Below are positions 16,984 to 25,726 of a DNA stretch of 49,154 nt, one piece after another (the first letter of the stretch is position 1; each line of letters opens with the position of its first letter). The notes under the pieces are model-generated. The model ran no database searches and had not been told where the DNA came from. It was given only the letters and a program-made list of their open reading frames with translations. The DNA lies in the NCBI GenBank assembly GCA_964536835.1, contig CAZIAZ010000017.1, positions 1 through 49,154 on the forward strand, read 5' to 3'. The stretch comes from DAONFI01 sp035403485 (GTDB taxonomy: Bacteria > Planctomycetota > Phycisphaerae > SM23-33). The translations under genes and the position numbers were made by a program.

Positions 16984-18951
16984 TTATTTTTTAGGCGGAT
17001 TAAGCGGGACAAATTCCGGCACAGCTTTCTTAAGCGCGTCCACTACGGCATCACGGTCATTTGTATTTTTAAGCGGCTCTAAGGAATCCATTATCTGCTG
17101 AACCTTTTCCCACTCAATCGGCGAATGCGTCCATATCATAATTTTGGGATGAACGGTCGGTTCAATATCCTCACCCTGTGTGCGAAGTTCCTCGAACAGT
17201 TTTTCGCCGGGCCGTATGCCGGTATAAACGATATCGATATCCTCGCCGGGCCGAAAACCGCTCAGTGTTATCATCTGTTTGGCAAGGTCGGCAATTTTTA
17301 CCGGCTCACCCATGTCCAACAAAAATATCTGGCCGCCCTGGCCGGTTGCCGCTGCTTCCAATACAAGCTGGGCCGCTTCAGGAATGGTCATGAAATACCG
17401 CGTCATGTCGGGATGCGTAACAGTTACGGGGCCACCAGTGGCTATCTGCTTTCTGAACGTCGGCACTACAGAGCCGGCTGACCCAAGTACGTTGCCGAAA
17501 CGAACCGCCTTGAATTTGGTTTTACAATTCTCGCGCCAGTTCAACGCCTGCGTATATATTTCAACAACACGTTTTGAACAGCCCATGATGGATGATGGAT
17601 TGACGGCTTTGTCGGTGGAGATGGTGATAAATTCCGCAACATCGTATTTTACGGAAGCATCGGCTACGTTTTTTGAACCGAAAATATTGGTTTTGACGGC
17701 TTCACATGGATTGTATTCCATCATCGGAACATGCTTGTAGGCGGCGGCGTGAATTACCACATTCGGCCGTATTTCGTCCCAGACGGACATCACACGCTCA
17801 CGGTCATATATGTCGCATATTCTAGGCACGAGGCATACTTTGGGAAAATTCCGACGCAGTTCATTTTCGATGTCGAAAAGAGCCGTCTCCGCCTGTTCCA
17901 CAATAATAAGTCTTTGCGGCGAATAGCTGCATATCTGGCGGCACATTTCAGAACCTATACTGCCGCCCGCACCGGTTACAAGAACTATACGGCCATTGAT
18001 GAAAGAACTGATGGCTTTCGTGTCCAGTTGCACGATATCGCGACCCAGAAGGTCGTTAATATCGACAGGCCTGATTTGCGAAACCATTACCTTGCCGCTG
18101 ATAATGTCGCTCAAGCCGGGCAACGCCTGAAACTTCAATTTCGTACCACTACAGAGATTGATGACCCGTTTCATCTGTTTCTGGGATGCGGACGGCAGAG
18201 CAATGATAATTTCACGGATGTCGTTTTCCTTGCAGATTCGCGGAATATCATCGGTTTTGCCGAGTATGGGTATGTCATGTATTAACAGGCCCTGTTTATG
18301 CGGATCGTCATCAACTATGCCGACGACCCGATATTCTTCATACCTTGTGCGACTCAGCTCCCGAAGGATGGTTTCGCCAGCACTGCCGGCGCCGACAAGA
18401 AGAACCCGTTTAAGCCCTTCAGGCGAAATCGGCCGAAGTTCTTCATAATAAATCCGCAACGCCAGCCTGGCAACACTTACAAGAAAAACCGTAACCATAA
18501 AATCCAGAACAAGAACACTTTTGGGAAAGAAAGCAAAATAATCGCCGATATATCGGGGCTTCATTTTCCCCATGGAATCCGGCATATACACAAATAATAC
18601 GAGAAATATCGAAGAAATCAGGACAAACCACCAGGACGCCACCAGGATTCTCAATATATCCCGAATGCCAGAATATCGCCAGCCGCCACGAAGCAACCGC
18701 ATTTTATGAAATATAAACGTCTTTAATATAATAAAATATGGCAAAATTATGAAAAACTGGCCTTGAAGCCAATTCCTATTCTTCGCCTGCGCACCGAGGT
18801 CAAAACGTATCAGAAATGAAAAAAACAAAGATATGGCAAAAATAACAACATGAATACCAACAGAACAGAATATTCTATGGTTAAGATAAAAATCCAAAAT
18901 CCAGGATGGCTTGGGATTGTCAGTTTTATTTATATTCTGCGTTTCGTCCAT
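16984..18951 (-). CDS. Membrane nucleotide-sugar 4,6-dehydratase, FlaA1/CapD/WbpM type
   Basis: This 655-residue enzyme probably dehydrates UDP-N-acetylglucosamine (or a similar UDP-sugar) as the first step toward a deoxy-amino sugar for surface polysaccharide or glycoprotein. Four membrane helices lie in the first 165 residues. A CoA-binding-like Rossmann domain follows (VLLVGAGSAGE, 183-193), then the SDR catalytic domain with VTGAGGSIGSE (325-335) for NAD(P). The active-site pattern is the family's Ser-Met-Lys variant: STDKAV at 445, Met456 and Lys460 in MGCSK. C-terminal GIRPGEKLFEEL is typical. ATG 18951 is chosen over 18969 on family length. No other glycan biosynthesis genes are in the window. 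Confidence 0.9.
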   Translation of the reverse strand: MDETQNINKTDNPKPSWILDFYLNHRIFCSVGIHVVIFAISLFFSFLIRFDLGAQAKNRNWLQGQFFIILPYFIILKTFIFHKMRLLRGGWRYSGIRDILRILVASWWFVLISSIFLVLFVYMPDSMGKMKPRYIGDYFAFFPKSVLVLDFMVTVFLVSVARLALRIYYEELRPISPEGLKRVLLVGAGSAGETILRELSRTRYEEYRVVGIVDDDPHKQGLLIHDIPILGKTDDIPRICKENDIREIIIALPSASQKQMKRVINLCSGTKLKFQALPGLSDIISGKVMVSQIRPVDINDLLGRDIVQLDTKAISSFINGRIVLVTGAGGSIGSEMCRQICSYSPQRLIIVEQAETALFDIENELRRNFPKVCLVPRICDIYDRERVMSVWDEIRPNVVIHAAAYKHVPMMEYNPCEAVKTNIFGSKNVADASVKYDVAEFITISTDKAVNPSSIMGCSKRVVEIYTQALNWRENCKTKFKAVRFGNVLGSAGSVVPTFRKQIATGGPVTVTHPDMTRYFMTIPEAAQLVLEAAATGQGGQIFLLDMGEPVKIADLAKQMITLSGFRPGEDIDIVYTGIRPGEKLFEELRTQGEDIEPTVHPKIMIWTHSPIEWEKVQQIMDSLEPLKNTNDRDAVVDALKKAVPEFVPLNPPKK

Positions 18952-19005
18952 AATGTCTTTGCCGTACAAATAGAATCGCTTTAATTATAGTTACACACAT
19001 ATTAA

Positions 19006-19041
19006 ACTCAAGTAACAGTTTGTCTGCAAGAGTACTTGAGT
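19006..19041. promoter_or_regulatory. Perfect 9-bp inverted repeat in a divergent promoter region
   Basis: ACTCAAGTA (19006-19014) and TACTTGAGT (19033-19041) are exact reverse complements with an 18-base centre. A third partial copy, CTTGAGT, lies at 19096-19102. The site is 55 bp before the dehydratase ATG and 111 bp before the chagasin-like gene, so it could be an operator for either one. Confidence 0.45.
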
Positions 19042-19096
19042 ATATTATCGGTTTATTAACATAAAAACTTAAATTTATTAATTTTAAGAGAATTCC

Positions 19097-19123
19097 TTGA
19101 GTTGAAAATTAAATGCATATAAT
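19097..19123 (+). promoter_or_regulatory. Candidate promoter of the chagasin-like/histidine kinase pair
   Basis: TTGAGT (19097-19102) and a perfect TATAAT (19118-19123) are separated by 15 bases, slightly short. Transcription would begin near 19130, and the GGAAAGGAG ribosome binding site follows directly before ATG 19152. Confidence 0.45.
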
Positions 19124-19151
19124 GAAATGGCACGACAGGAAAGGAGAAGAG

Positions 19152-19595
19152 ATGAAGCATTGGCGTTGGGTGATACTGGCCGCAGGTACGGAGTGTTTCT
19201 GCATGATTGGGTGTTCCGAAGAATTAGAGTCCCATGCAAATCAATTTTCCCTCAACCCTGTAATTATAAATGAAAGCCAGGCTGGCAAGTCTGTATCCGT
19301 CCATCCAGGGCAATCTGTCGAAATAAAACTCGCCGCCAACGCTACTACAGGTTATCAATGGATGGAGACTTCGTTTAATACTTTTTCGAGTTCGCCGGCT
19401 GTTTTGGAAAGAATCGGCAGTGAATATCATCCCAGCCAAGCCGGCAATGTCGCCGTCGGTACAGGTGGAACATATTTGTCAAAATTCAAGGCTGTCGAAA
19501 AAGGCAGAGTCAAAATTACGCTAAAATATATCAGGCCGTGGGAATCACAGACGCCTGCCGCAAAAACGCTGTCATTTGAAATAATTGTCGATTGA
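19152..19595 (+). CDS. Chagasin/I42-family cysteine protease inhibitor, lipoprotein
   Basis: This is a predicted lipid-anchored inhibitor of papain-family (C1) cysteine proteases, 147 residues long. A short hydrophobic signal ends in a lipobox-like Met-Ile-Gly-Cys at Cys21. The three inhibitory loops of the family are all there: NATTGY (63-68, family NPTTGY), GTGG (103-106) and RPWE (128-131). The start at ATG 19152 has a strong AGGAAAGGAG box; a longer reading from 19113 does not. It is followed six bases later by a histidine kinase gene on the same strand. The target protease is not in the window; it may be the organism's own or one from prey or neighbours. Confidence 0.85.
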   Translation: MKHWRWVILAAGTECFCMIGCSEELESHANQFSLNPVIINESQAGKSVSVHPGQSVEIKLAANATTGYQWMETSFNTFSSSPAVLERIGSEYHPSQAGNVAVGTGGTYLSKFKAVEKGRVKITLKYIRPWESQTPAAKTLSFEIIVD

Positions 19596-19600
19596 AAATC

Positions 19601-21166
19601 ATGAAAATCGGCCAAGACACAATGAAAACGCCTCCAAAACTGTTATCAGAATCTTCCAGTGGCGACAAAGACAATAAGGCCACAGGAATAGAACTGTTGC
19701 TGGATGAAGAAGTGCTGGAAATTCTTGTCGGACTGGCACAGGTCATATACAGATATGACTATCAGGCAGGAAAACTGGCATATATAACTGCGAACTGTAA
19801 AAATATCATGGGCCACGAACAGGCTCAACTCGTCGGCAAAGAGTGGCAGGACATTGCCAGAAATATACATCCATCTGACCTGACGTTTGTCAGCCGTCGC
19901 AGAAATGAGGTATTGGAACATACGCGACACGATTCTGCGACGGTAGGTAATATTGAATACCGCTGGAAAAAAGACGGCAAATATATCTGGTTGCGTTCGC
20001 GATTCCATTTTACCCTCAATAGCGAGGGCAAAACCCAATTCGAAACCGGCCTGCTAATTGACGTGACTCATTCACGAAATCTTTACGACAGCATGGATAC
20101 CGAACAACAATGGAATCTTTCGCTCATAGACGCCATTCCCGACATGATTTTTCGTTTTAACAGGGCCGGGGTTATCGTCGGTTACAAACCAGCTGCAGGT
20201 TTACAGCCTGTCGTTCCGCCAGAAGTTTTCATGGGTCGGCCTTATAATGAAGTTTTGCCGCCGGATATCAGTGACCTGTTTGACAAAACGTGTGAAAAAG
20301 TTAGACACGACGGCACGGTGGAAACGATAGAATACGAATTGAAAATCGAGGGAGAAATCCATACGTACGAAGCACGTGCCATTCATAGCGGCGTTGGCGA
20401 TGTTCTGCTTGTCGTGCGCGACATTACCGAAAACAAAAGGAGCAAAGCAGCACTATTGCGGGTGCAGAATGATTTGGAAAATCGCGTCGATCGCCGCACG
20501 CACGAATTGCGTGAGCTGCACAAAAAACTGCTCAACGCCAGCGAAACCGAACGCCGCCGTCTTGCCCGCGAATTGCATGACTCGGTCGCACAGGATTTGA
20601 TAGTCCTGCAGTTGCTGCTTAAACAGTACTCACCCGACGCCAAAAATTTCGAACAGCAGCAGACTACGGTACAAAACATCACCAACAAGCTCATAACAGA
20701 CATCCGGCGAATATGTCAGGGTTTATATCCGCCCGTGCTTGAATCGCTAGGCCTTTATCAGGCTCTCAAGTCACTGGAAGAATATCATCAGATGACCGGC
20801 ATGAATGTTGAAATACGCTGGGAGGCGGCATCACGGCCGACGAGGCTTAAACAGGATTTGGAAATAGGCCTTTTCCGCATAGCACAGGAAGCTCTCAGCA
20901 ATGCATTCAAACACGGCAAAGCCCAAAAGGCTATCGTTGAATTATATTCATCAGCTGACGGGGCAAAATTGACAATGACCATAACAGATAACGGCTGCGG
21001 GGAAGTAGACCCTGAAAAGGTAAAAAGCGGTTTCGGCTTGCAAACCATGCAAGACAGGGCAAACGCAATGGGCGGAACTTTCGCTTTTCTGCCCGTGCCG
21101 CATGGAACGTGTGTCTGTGTTGAGGTACCACTGGCAACATCTGAAGAAGATGACAGCTTCATGTGA
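19601..21166 (+). CDS. PAS-domain sensor histidine kinase of the NarX/DesK (HisKA_3) type
   Basis: This is a soluble sensor kinase of 521 residues. Two PAS domains (about 40-155 and 165-275, the first closing with TGLLIDVTH, the second with VRDITENKR) are joined by a coiled coil to a HisKA_3 domain. Its phosphoacceptor is His326 in RRLARELHDSVAQ. The ATPase domain has EALSNAFKHGKA, DNGCGE and GFGLQTMQDRANAMGG. Such kinases normally pair with a NarL-type response regulator, but none is encoded here. The start is not fixed: TTG 19592 overlaps the preceding stop, ATG 19601 is six bases after it, ATG 19622 is also in frame, and none has a clear ribosome binding site. Coupling to the inhibitor gene is likely. 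Confidence 0.87.
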   Translation: MKIGQDTMKTPPKLLSESSSGDKDNKATGIELLLDEEVLEILVGLAQVIYRYDYQAGKLAYITANCKNIMGHEQAQLVGKEWQDIARNIHPSDLTFVSRRRNEVLEHTRHDSATVGNIEYRWKKDGKYIWLRSRFHFTLNSEGKTQFETGLLIDVTHSRNLYDSMDTEQQWNLSLIDAIPDMIFRFNRAGVIVGYKPAAGLQPVVPPEVFMGRPYNEVLPPDISDLFDKTCEKVRHDGTVETIEYELKIEGEIHTYEARAIHSGVGDVLLVVRDITENKRSKAALLRVQNDLENRVDRRTHELRELHKKLLNASETERRRLARELHDSVAQDLIVLQLLLKQYSPDAKNFEQQQTTVQNITNKLITDIRRICQGLYPPVLESLGLYQALKSLEEYHQMTGMNVEIRWEAASRPTRLKQDLEIGLFRIAQEALSNAFKHGKAQKAIVELYSSADGAKLTMTITDNGCGEVDPEKVKSGFGLQTMQDRANAMGGTFAFLPVPHGTCVCVEVPLATSEEDDSFM

Positions 21167-21203
21167 AATATCCAGACCCTGCGCTAGCCGTTTTAAACCA
21201 TAG

Positions 21204-21233
21204 ATGACACTTTAGCATTTTTTATCATAAAAT
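21204..21233 (+). promoter_or_regulatory. Candidate promoter of the phage-derived gene cluster
   Basis: ATGACA (21204-21209) and TAAAAT (21228-21233) are spaced by 18 bases in the only gap ahead of the portal gene. This would leave a leader of about 135 bases before ATG 21376. The match is moderate and the region is AT-rich, so the call is tentative. Confidence 0.3.
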
Positions 21234-21296
21234 TTTTTCTATCCGCTTTTACGGGGTTTTATTCACTTTATTCAATTCTGAACGTAATGCTTTTTG

Positions 21297-21373
21297 CTCT
21301 CGCGAACGTCTGCGCTGCCGGAAAGGATGAAAGACAGCAAAGGCCTCCGGCAGGCCGATTTTTGGAGCGAGAG
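21297..21373 (+). promoter_or_regulatory. Leader hairpin covering the portal gene translation start
   Basis: CTCTCGC (21297-21303) is an exact complement of GCGAGAG (21367-21373), which lies between the GGAG ribosome binding site (21364-21367) and ATG 21376. Inside it, CTGCCGG (21315-21321) pairs with CCGGCAG (21347-21353). A competing small hairpin, GGCCT-CCGGC-AGGCC (21342-21356), would break the inner stem. The fold could hold translation of the portal gene off until opened. Confidence 0.45.
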
Positions 21374-21375
21374 TT

Positions 21376-23001
21376 ATGGCATTTGAATTGAAAGAATTTC
21401 AGGATTCAACGCTTGATGCAGAATTCGTGGCATACATGATTGACGGTCAGGCACCTGAAAACGAATTATTTTATAACCGTCTCTGGAATTATTTCCGCAA
21501 CCCCATCATTCCGCTTTGCGGCGTTTCAGCCGCGACGATGAATGAAAACTCCAGGCCATATTTTCTGGCGCAGGAGATGGGTCTGCCGGCAAGAATTACA
21601 GGGATTATCCGAAACGCCTCCGGCGATGCTCCTACTGATTTGAGACGCAAGGAAGTCGTCATTGAAAACGACATTGCCTGGCGAATTTCCTGCATGGTCG
21701 ATTTTCTGTTTGGCCGGCCGATAAACATCCGCAGTTCTGCCGAAGAACCAACGCAGGCTGCTGAAATAGAAAAAATCATCTCGACACTGTTTTCAGCCAA
21801 TGGCGGCGCTGCATTTTTTCAGGAACTTGCATTATTTGGCGCCGTTTACGGCTTCGTTGACATAGCCCTTCGAATCCCGGCCGACTGGCCTGCCGAACCA
21901 ATCTCAGCCCTTCGTACTTTCAACCCGAAAACAGCGGGCAAAAACGCGGCGGAATTACATGAGTCTCCCGATGCTCATTCCGCTGCGGGTCGGCCGGGCA
22001 TATCTTTACAAAATCACTCCGCACAGGACACGGCTAACGTGGAAGATCGGTCTGAACAGCTGAACGCAGCCCTTGATTGGGTCAGAAAAATCACGTTGGA
22101 GACCGTCGAGGCTTCCAGGGTACTGCCGGTCCTGGCGGAGGATGATTATCGCACCATACGTTATTGGGTGCAGAGATATTTTAAGGCTATTCCGCGTCTG
22201 GCGACGTCGCGTCGCGGCTTCATGGGCCTGCTCGGCGGCCGCAGCAAAGTCCAGCGGCCGGAAATGGCGGAAGTCGTCGAAATCATCGGCGATAACTGGT
22301 GGCAGAGATATGAAGACCGTATGCTCGTGGCACAGGGGCCAAATCTGCTCAGCCGCGTACCTGTCGTGCATCTCCAGAATATAGCGTCACCAGGCACATA
22401 CGGTGGCCTTAGCGACGTCGAACCTATGATACCACTGCAGGACGAACTCAACACGCGCCTTTCCGACAGGGCTAACCGCGTAACGTATCAATCATTCAAA
22501 ATGTACCTCGGCAAAGGCATAGATGATTTTCTTGAACGGCCGGTAGGCCCCGGTCAGATGTGGGCGACGCAGAATCTCAATGCGAGCATCGAGGAATTCG
22601 GAAACGACGAAGGCTCACCGAGCGAAGACATTCACATCGACCAGGTTCGTCAGGCGATGGATAAAGTTTCAGGCGTCGCACCACTCGCCGCCGGCCTGCT
22701 GTCAGGCAAAGTTGGAAATCTGACGAGTGCAACCGCGCTCAAGGTTGTGCTCAGCGGCCTTATAAGTCGTACCAATCGCAAACGACTGACCTACGGCAAA
22801 GCTATTACTGACATAATCGCAATGACATTGGAGTGGCTGGATAAAACCGGCGTATATCGTACCACCCCGCAACAGAGAAAAGTGGAACTGCATTGGCCAA
22901 GCCCGCTGCCGAACGATGAAACTCAACTGCTCCAGGACGCAAAACTCAAACTGGAACTCGGCGTGCCAGCGGAACGAGTACTTGCGGAACTGGGATATTG
23001 A
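21376..23001 (+). CDS. Phage portal protein (SPP1 gp6-like)
   Basis: The portal forms the dodecameric ring at one capsid vertex through which DNA passes. The 541-residue length is usual. The N-terminal half has a helical wing (WRISCMVDFLFGRP). The central part has the portal phrase PVVHLQN followed by GTYGGLSDVEPM, and later LSDRANRVTYQSF. The C-terminal part has VSGVAPLAAGLLSGKVGNLTSA and WPSPLPNDE, typical of gp6-type portals. Residues 180-240 form a polar, low-complexity insert with an Asn/Ser/His-rich stretch. It is the first gene of the cluster, where a terminase gene would normally lie just upstream; none is there. Confidence 0.85.
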   Translation: MAFELKEFQDSTLDAEFVAYMIDGQAPENELFYNRLWNYFRNPIIPLCGVSAATMNENSRPYFLAQEMGLPARITGIIRNASGDAPTDLRRKEVVIENDIAWRISCMVDFLFGRPINIRSSAEEPTQAAEIEKIISTLFSANGGAAFFQELALFGAVYGFVDIALRIPADWPAEPISALRTFNPKTAGKNAAELHESPDAHSAAGRPGISLQNHSAQDTANVEDRSEQLNAALDWVRKITLETVEASRVLPVLAEDDYRTIRYWVQRYFKAIPRLATSRRGFMGLLGGRSKVQRPEMAEVVEIIGDNWWQRYEDRMLVAQGPNLLSRVPVVHLQNIASPGTYGGLSDVEPMIPLQDELNTRLSDRANRVTYQSFKMYLGKGIDDFLERPVGPGQMWATQNLNASIEEFGNDEGSPSEDIHIDQVRQAMDKVSGVAPLAAGLLSGKVGNLTSATALKVVLSGLISRTNRKRLTYGKAITDIIAMTLEWLDKTGVYRTTPQQRKVELHWPSPLPNDETQLLQDAKLKLELGVPAERVLAELGY

Positions 23002-23027
23002 AAATCATAATTTCACAGGAATAAAAC

Positions 23028-23603
23028 ATGACACAGGAAATAGAATTCGAAAATGATTCTTCGCTTGGCAGCGAAAACGGCGCAAAAGTTGTTCCGGTGG
23101 CAGAAGCCATCAAGTATCGCCGTCGCGCCCAACAGGCAGAAACCCGCATCGCGGAGTTTGAGCAGAAGCTCGACGCGCTTCAGTCGCAGCTGGCTACGCA
23201 AAATGATGAACTCCAGCAAGCTAGGGAAAATGAACGGCAGACCTCGTTAGAGTTGTCAGAAATGAACAACAGGATAAAAGTCGACAACGCACTTTCGCAA
23301 GCCGGCGTAATTGACCCTGAAGCAGCCAGACTGCTCCTTAAAGAACGGCTGGATATTTTTGGCGATATCGACGACAGACAACTCAAAACCGCCATAGGTG
23401 AACTGCTGACAAACAAGCCCTATCTCAAGTCATCACACACGACCGGCGGATTAATGCCGTCGCCTACTCGTGCCTCCAGAGTATCGCAGGCATCGGAAGC
23501 ATCGCAACTAGCCGGCCTGGCTCAGCGGGCTGCGGTCTCCGGCAGCAGAAAAGATATCGCTGAATATCTGCGGCTGAGACGACATATTTCGACAATAGCA
23601 TGA
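23028..23603 (+). CDS. Scaffold-like coiled-coil phage protein
   Basis: This is a 191-residue, highly charged protein between portal and capsid genes, the usual place of a capsid assembly scaffold. Residues about 25-80 form a long coiled coil rich in Gln and Glu (AETRIAEFEQKLDALQSQL). A helical region follows (about 85-130), and a flexible Ser/Ala-rich C-terminus ends in a basic patch (DIAEYLRLRRH), as scaffolds use to bind capsid subunits. Sequence alone does not name a family, so the call rests on position and composition. A ribosome binding site (CAGGAA) precedes the ATG. Confidence 0.65.
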   Translation: MTQEIEFENDSSLGSENGAKVVPVAEAIKYRRRAQQAETRIAEFEQKLDALQSQLATQNDELQQARENERQTSLELSEMNNRIKVDNALSQAGVIDPEAARLLLKERLDIFGDIDDRQLKTAIGELLTNKPYLKSSHTTGGLMPSPTRASRVSQASEASQLAGLAQRAAVSGSRKDIAEYLRLRRHISTIA

Positions 23604-23713
23604 GCATGCTATTCAAACAGCCAATTCATTTCTAAGACATATAGACGAAACCTTATAGCAAGAACTGGTTGTATTCTCTTTTAAAAAATTTTCAAAATTT
23701 GAAAGGAAAAATC

Positions 23714-24865
23714 ATGAGCTTTACAGGAAAAGCAACCTACACCGCCGGCAGCACCCTGCCGGAAATGGCTGAAGACGTATCGGACATCGTCAGCATCGTC
23801 AGCCCATATGAAACTCCATTTCTCGACCACATTGGCGATCCTCAGAGGGCAGCCGGCAGCACTTACCACGAATGGCTGGAAGACACCCTTCTGCCAAACA
23901 AAGACGTTATCGCTGATAGTTCTATCGACTCAAGCAGCTATGACACGACGATTACTGTTGCACATGGCTCCCGTTTTCGTGTTGGCGATCAGCTTCGCGC
24001 CGAAGACAGCGGCGAACTTATGCTGGTAACCGGCGTCAACGGTAACGACCTCACGCTGATTCGCGGTTACGGCGGAACAACTTCAGAAAATCTTTCTAAC
24101 GCACAGGTAATTCATATCCTCGGCAATGCCGCACTCGAAGGCGACGATGCTCCGAGTGTACGATTCACCAATCGCATCCGCACTGGTAACTGGACGCAGA
24201 TTTTCACGGCAGCAGTTCGTGTCAGCGGCAGCGACCTGGCTGTTCGCAAACTTGCGGTAGCAGACGAACTCGATTATCAGAAACAGGAACGATTGCGTGA
24301 ACTTCTGCGCGATCTGGAAAACACCGTAATAAACGGTGCCGCTCCGGCAAGTGATAAACAAGGCTCAGCCAGTGTCCGCAGAACCATGCACGGCATAATT
24401 CCGTCAATTACAACAAACGTGTTCGTTCCAGGTGAAGACAGTTTTCCGTCAGGCGCTCTGAGCGAAACCCAACTCAATCTCGCGCTGAGAATGGTATGGG
24501 AAAATTCCGCCAGCCGTGTTGATACCATTCTGGTCAACGGCTTCCAGAAACGTAAGATTAATTCGTTCATAACTTCGACCCGCGGGTATACCAGCAAAGA
24601 GGATACCTATCGCGACATGGTCAGCATTTACGAGAGCGATTTTGGCATATGTCGCGTAATTCTCTCGCGTCACGTGCCGGCAGACTCCGTATTACTGCTC
24701 GATTCAAGCCGCATCGATGTCCTGCCGCTCGCCGGCCGCAGCTTCTACTATAAACCGCTTGCCTCCGCAGGCGACTATGAAGCAGGTGAAGTCATTGGTG
24801 AATATACGCTTGAATTCCGTAATGAAATGGCGCACGGCGTTATTTCAGGGCTAACCACTGCGTAA
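23714..24865 (+). CDS. Major capsid protein (SU10/DUF5309-like)
   Basis: This is a predicted HK97-fold shell protein of 383 residues. The N-terminus has the family phrase VSIVSPYETPFLDHIGD followed by THYEW-like TYHEWLEDTL. An inserted beta domain near 90-140 has VGDQLRAEDSGELMLVTGV, often seen in capsids of this group. The central helix region has YQKQERLRELLRDLENTVI, and the end has DVLPLAGRSFYYKPL. ATG 23714 follows GAAAGGA; the longer reading from 23669 has no site. A strong hairpin just after the gene fits high-level expression of the capsid relative to the genes behind it. SU10 itself is a short-tailed phage, in line with the absence of long-tail genes here. Confidence 0.8.
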   Translation: MSFTGKATYTAGSTLPEMAEDVSDIVSIVSPYETPFLDHIGDPQRAAGSTYHEWLEDTLLPNKDVIADSSIDSSSYDTTITVAHGSRFRVGDQLRAEDSGELMLVTGVNGNDLTLIRGYGGTTSENLSNAQVIHILGNAALEGDDAPSVRFTNRIRTGNWTQIFTAAVRVSGSDLAVRKLAVADELDYQKQERLRELLRDLENTVINGAAPASDKQGSASVRRTMHGIIPSITTNVFVPGEDSFPSGALSETQLNLALRMVWENSASRVDTILVNGFQKRKINSFITSTRGYTSKEDTYRDMVSIYESDFGICRVILSRHVPADSVLLLDSSRIDVLPLAGRSFYYKPLASAGDYEAGEVIGEYTLEFRNEMAHGVISGLTTA

Positions 24866-24880
24866 TGTCAACGCCAGGGT

Positions 24881-24911
24881 GCGGGTGCAGTCGTTTTGCG
24901 GCTGCACCCGC
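24881..24911 (+). terminator. GC-rich hairpin after the capsid gene
   Basis: GCGGGTGCAG (24881-24890) and CTGCACCCGC (24902-24911) form a perfect ten-pair stem with an eleven-base loop, 16 bases after the capsid stop. No T-run follows, so it may act as a partial terminator, an mRNA stabiliser or a processing site. Confidence 0.6.
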
Positions 24912-25067
24912 CAGCGAAACAAATTTCAAAATGACCGATTCGCCAATATGTCAAAACTTTTTTAAAAGCGGTTCAGCTTTTTCGACTTTACATATCAAAA
25001 ACGAATGCAGGTCTGTCTGAAATATAAAATCCATACGAAACTCACAAACTAATGACAGGTGAAGAAT

Positions 25068-25715
25068 ATGTTTTGCCAGGATAGAGACATTCTTTGCATA
25101 GAGCCGGTCGTTTACCAGGGACAGGCAACGCCGCCCATATCACAGCCGGCATCAGGTACGGACGGTGAAATAATAACATCGACATTTACAAGTCTTTCTG
25201 CCGATTTTATTTCGTCGGGCGTGCAGGCAGGCATGGTACTTTGTACGACTGGCACAATAATTTCCGAAGGAAATGTCTGGGAGATTATTGAAGTCGTATC
25301 ATCTAATCAACTGACTATATCATCGTTGCGAGCTTCGTCGGACGGGCCGGTGATATCGGCAGGAAATATGAACGGGGCCAAATATTACGTTCGTACTCTT
25401 GCCGCGATGATAAAACAGGTCAGCCTCGAACTTTCAGAAAGGTTCAGGCGATTGGGTGAAGCAGAGGGCATATCGGCGGATGATTTCGTCGATTCAGAAA
25501 TTCTGGCGGCTGCAACAGCTTACGGAGTGCTTGCAAAAGTATATCGGAGCATGGCGGATTCATCCATCAGCGATGTGAGATGGCTAAAGGCAGAACATTA
25601 CGCCGAAGAATACGAACGCATGTGCAATCGCTTATGTCTGTCAGTCGATGTAAATGGGGACGGTGTGGCAGAACAGACCCGCTCATTAGGCAATGTACGA
25701 CTCAAACGCGACTAG
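25068..25715 (+). CDS. Head-tail connector/adaptor-like phage protein
   Basis: This protein has 215 residues. The first half (about 35-110) is beta-rich and resembles a small capsid or connector beta domain, with VSSNQLTISSLRAS. The second half is helical, with EILAAATAYGVLAKVYRSMA followed by WLKAEHYAEEYERM and an Asp-rich VDVNGDGVAEQ loop before an Arg/Lys end. That layout is common in adaptor proteins coded just after the capsid gene that bind under the portal. ATG 25068 follows AGGTGA; GTG 25059 is less likely. The gap of about 200 bp from the capsid gene holds the hairpin at 24881. Confidence 0.65.
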   Translation: MFCQDRDILCIEPVVYQGQATPPISQPASGTDGEIITSTFTSLSADFISSGVQAGMVLCTTGTIISEGNVWEIIEVVSSNQLTISSLRASSDGPVISAGNMNGAKYYVRTLAAMIKQVSLELSERFRRLGEAEGISADDFVDSEILAAATAYGVLAKVYRSMADSSISDVRWLKAEHYAEEYERMCNRLCLSVDVNGDGVAEQTRSLGNVRLKRD

Positions 25716-25726
25716 AGGAACAAAGA

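Noticed and set aside
21287..21376. Small open frame ahead of the portal gene
   Set aside because: It lies inside the hairpin leader, has no ribosome binding site, and its sequence is explained by the stems.
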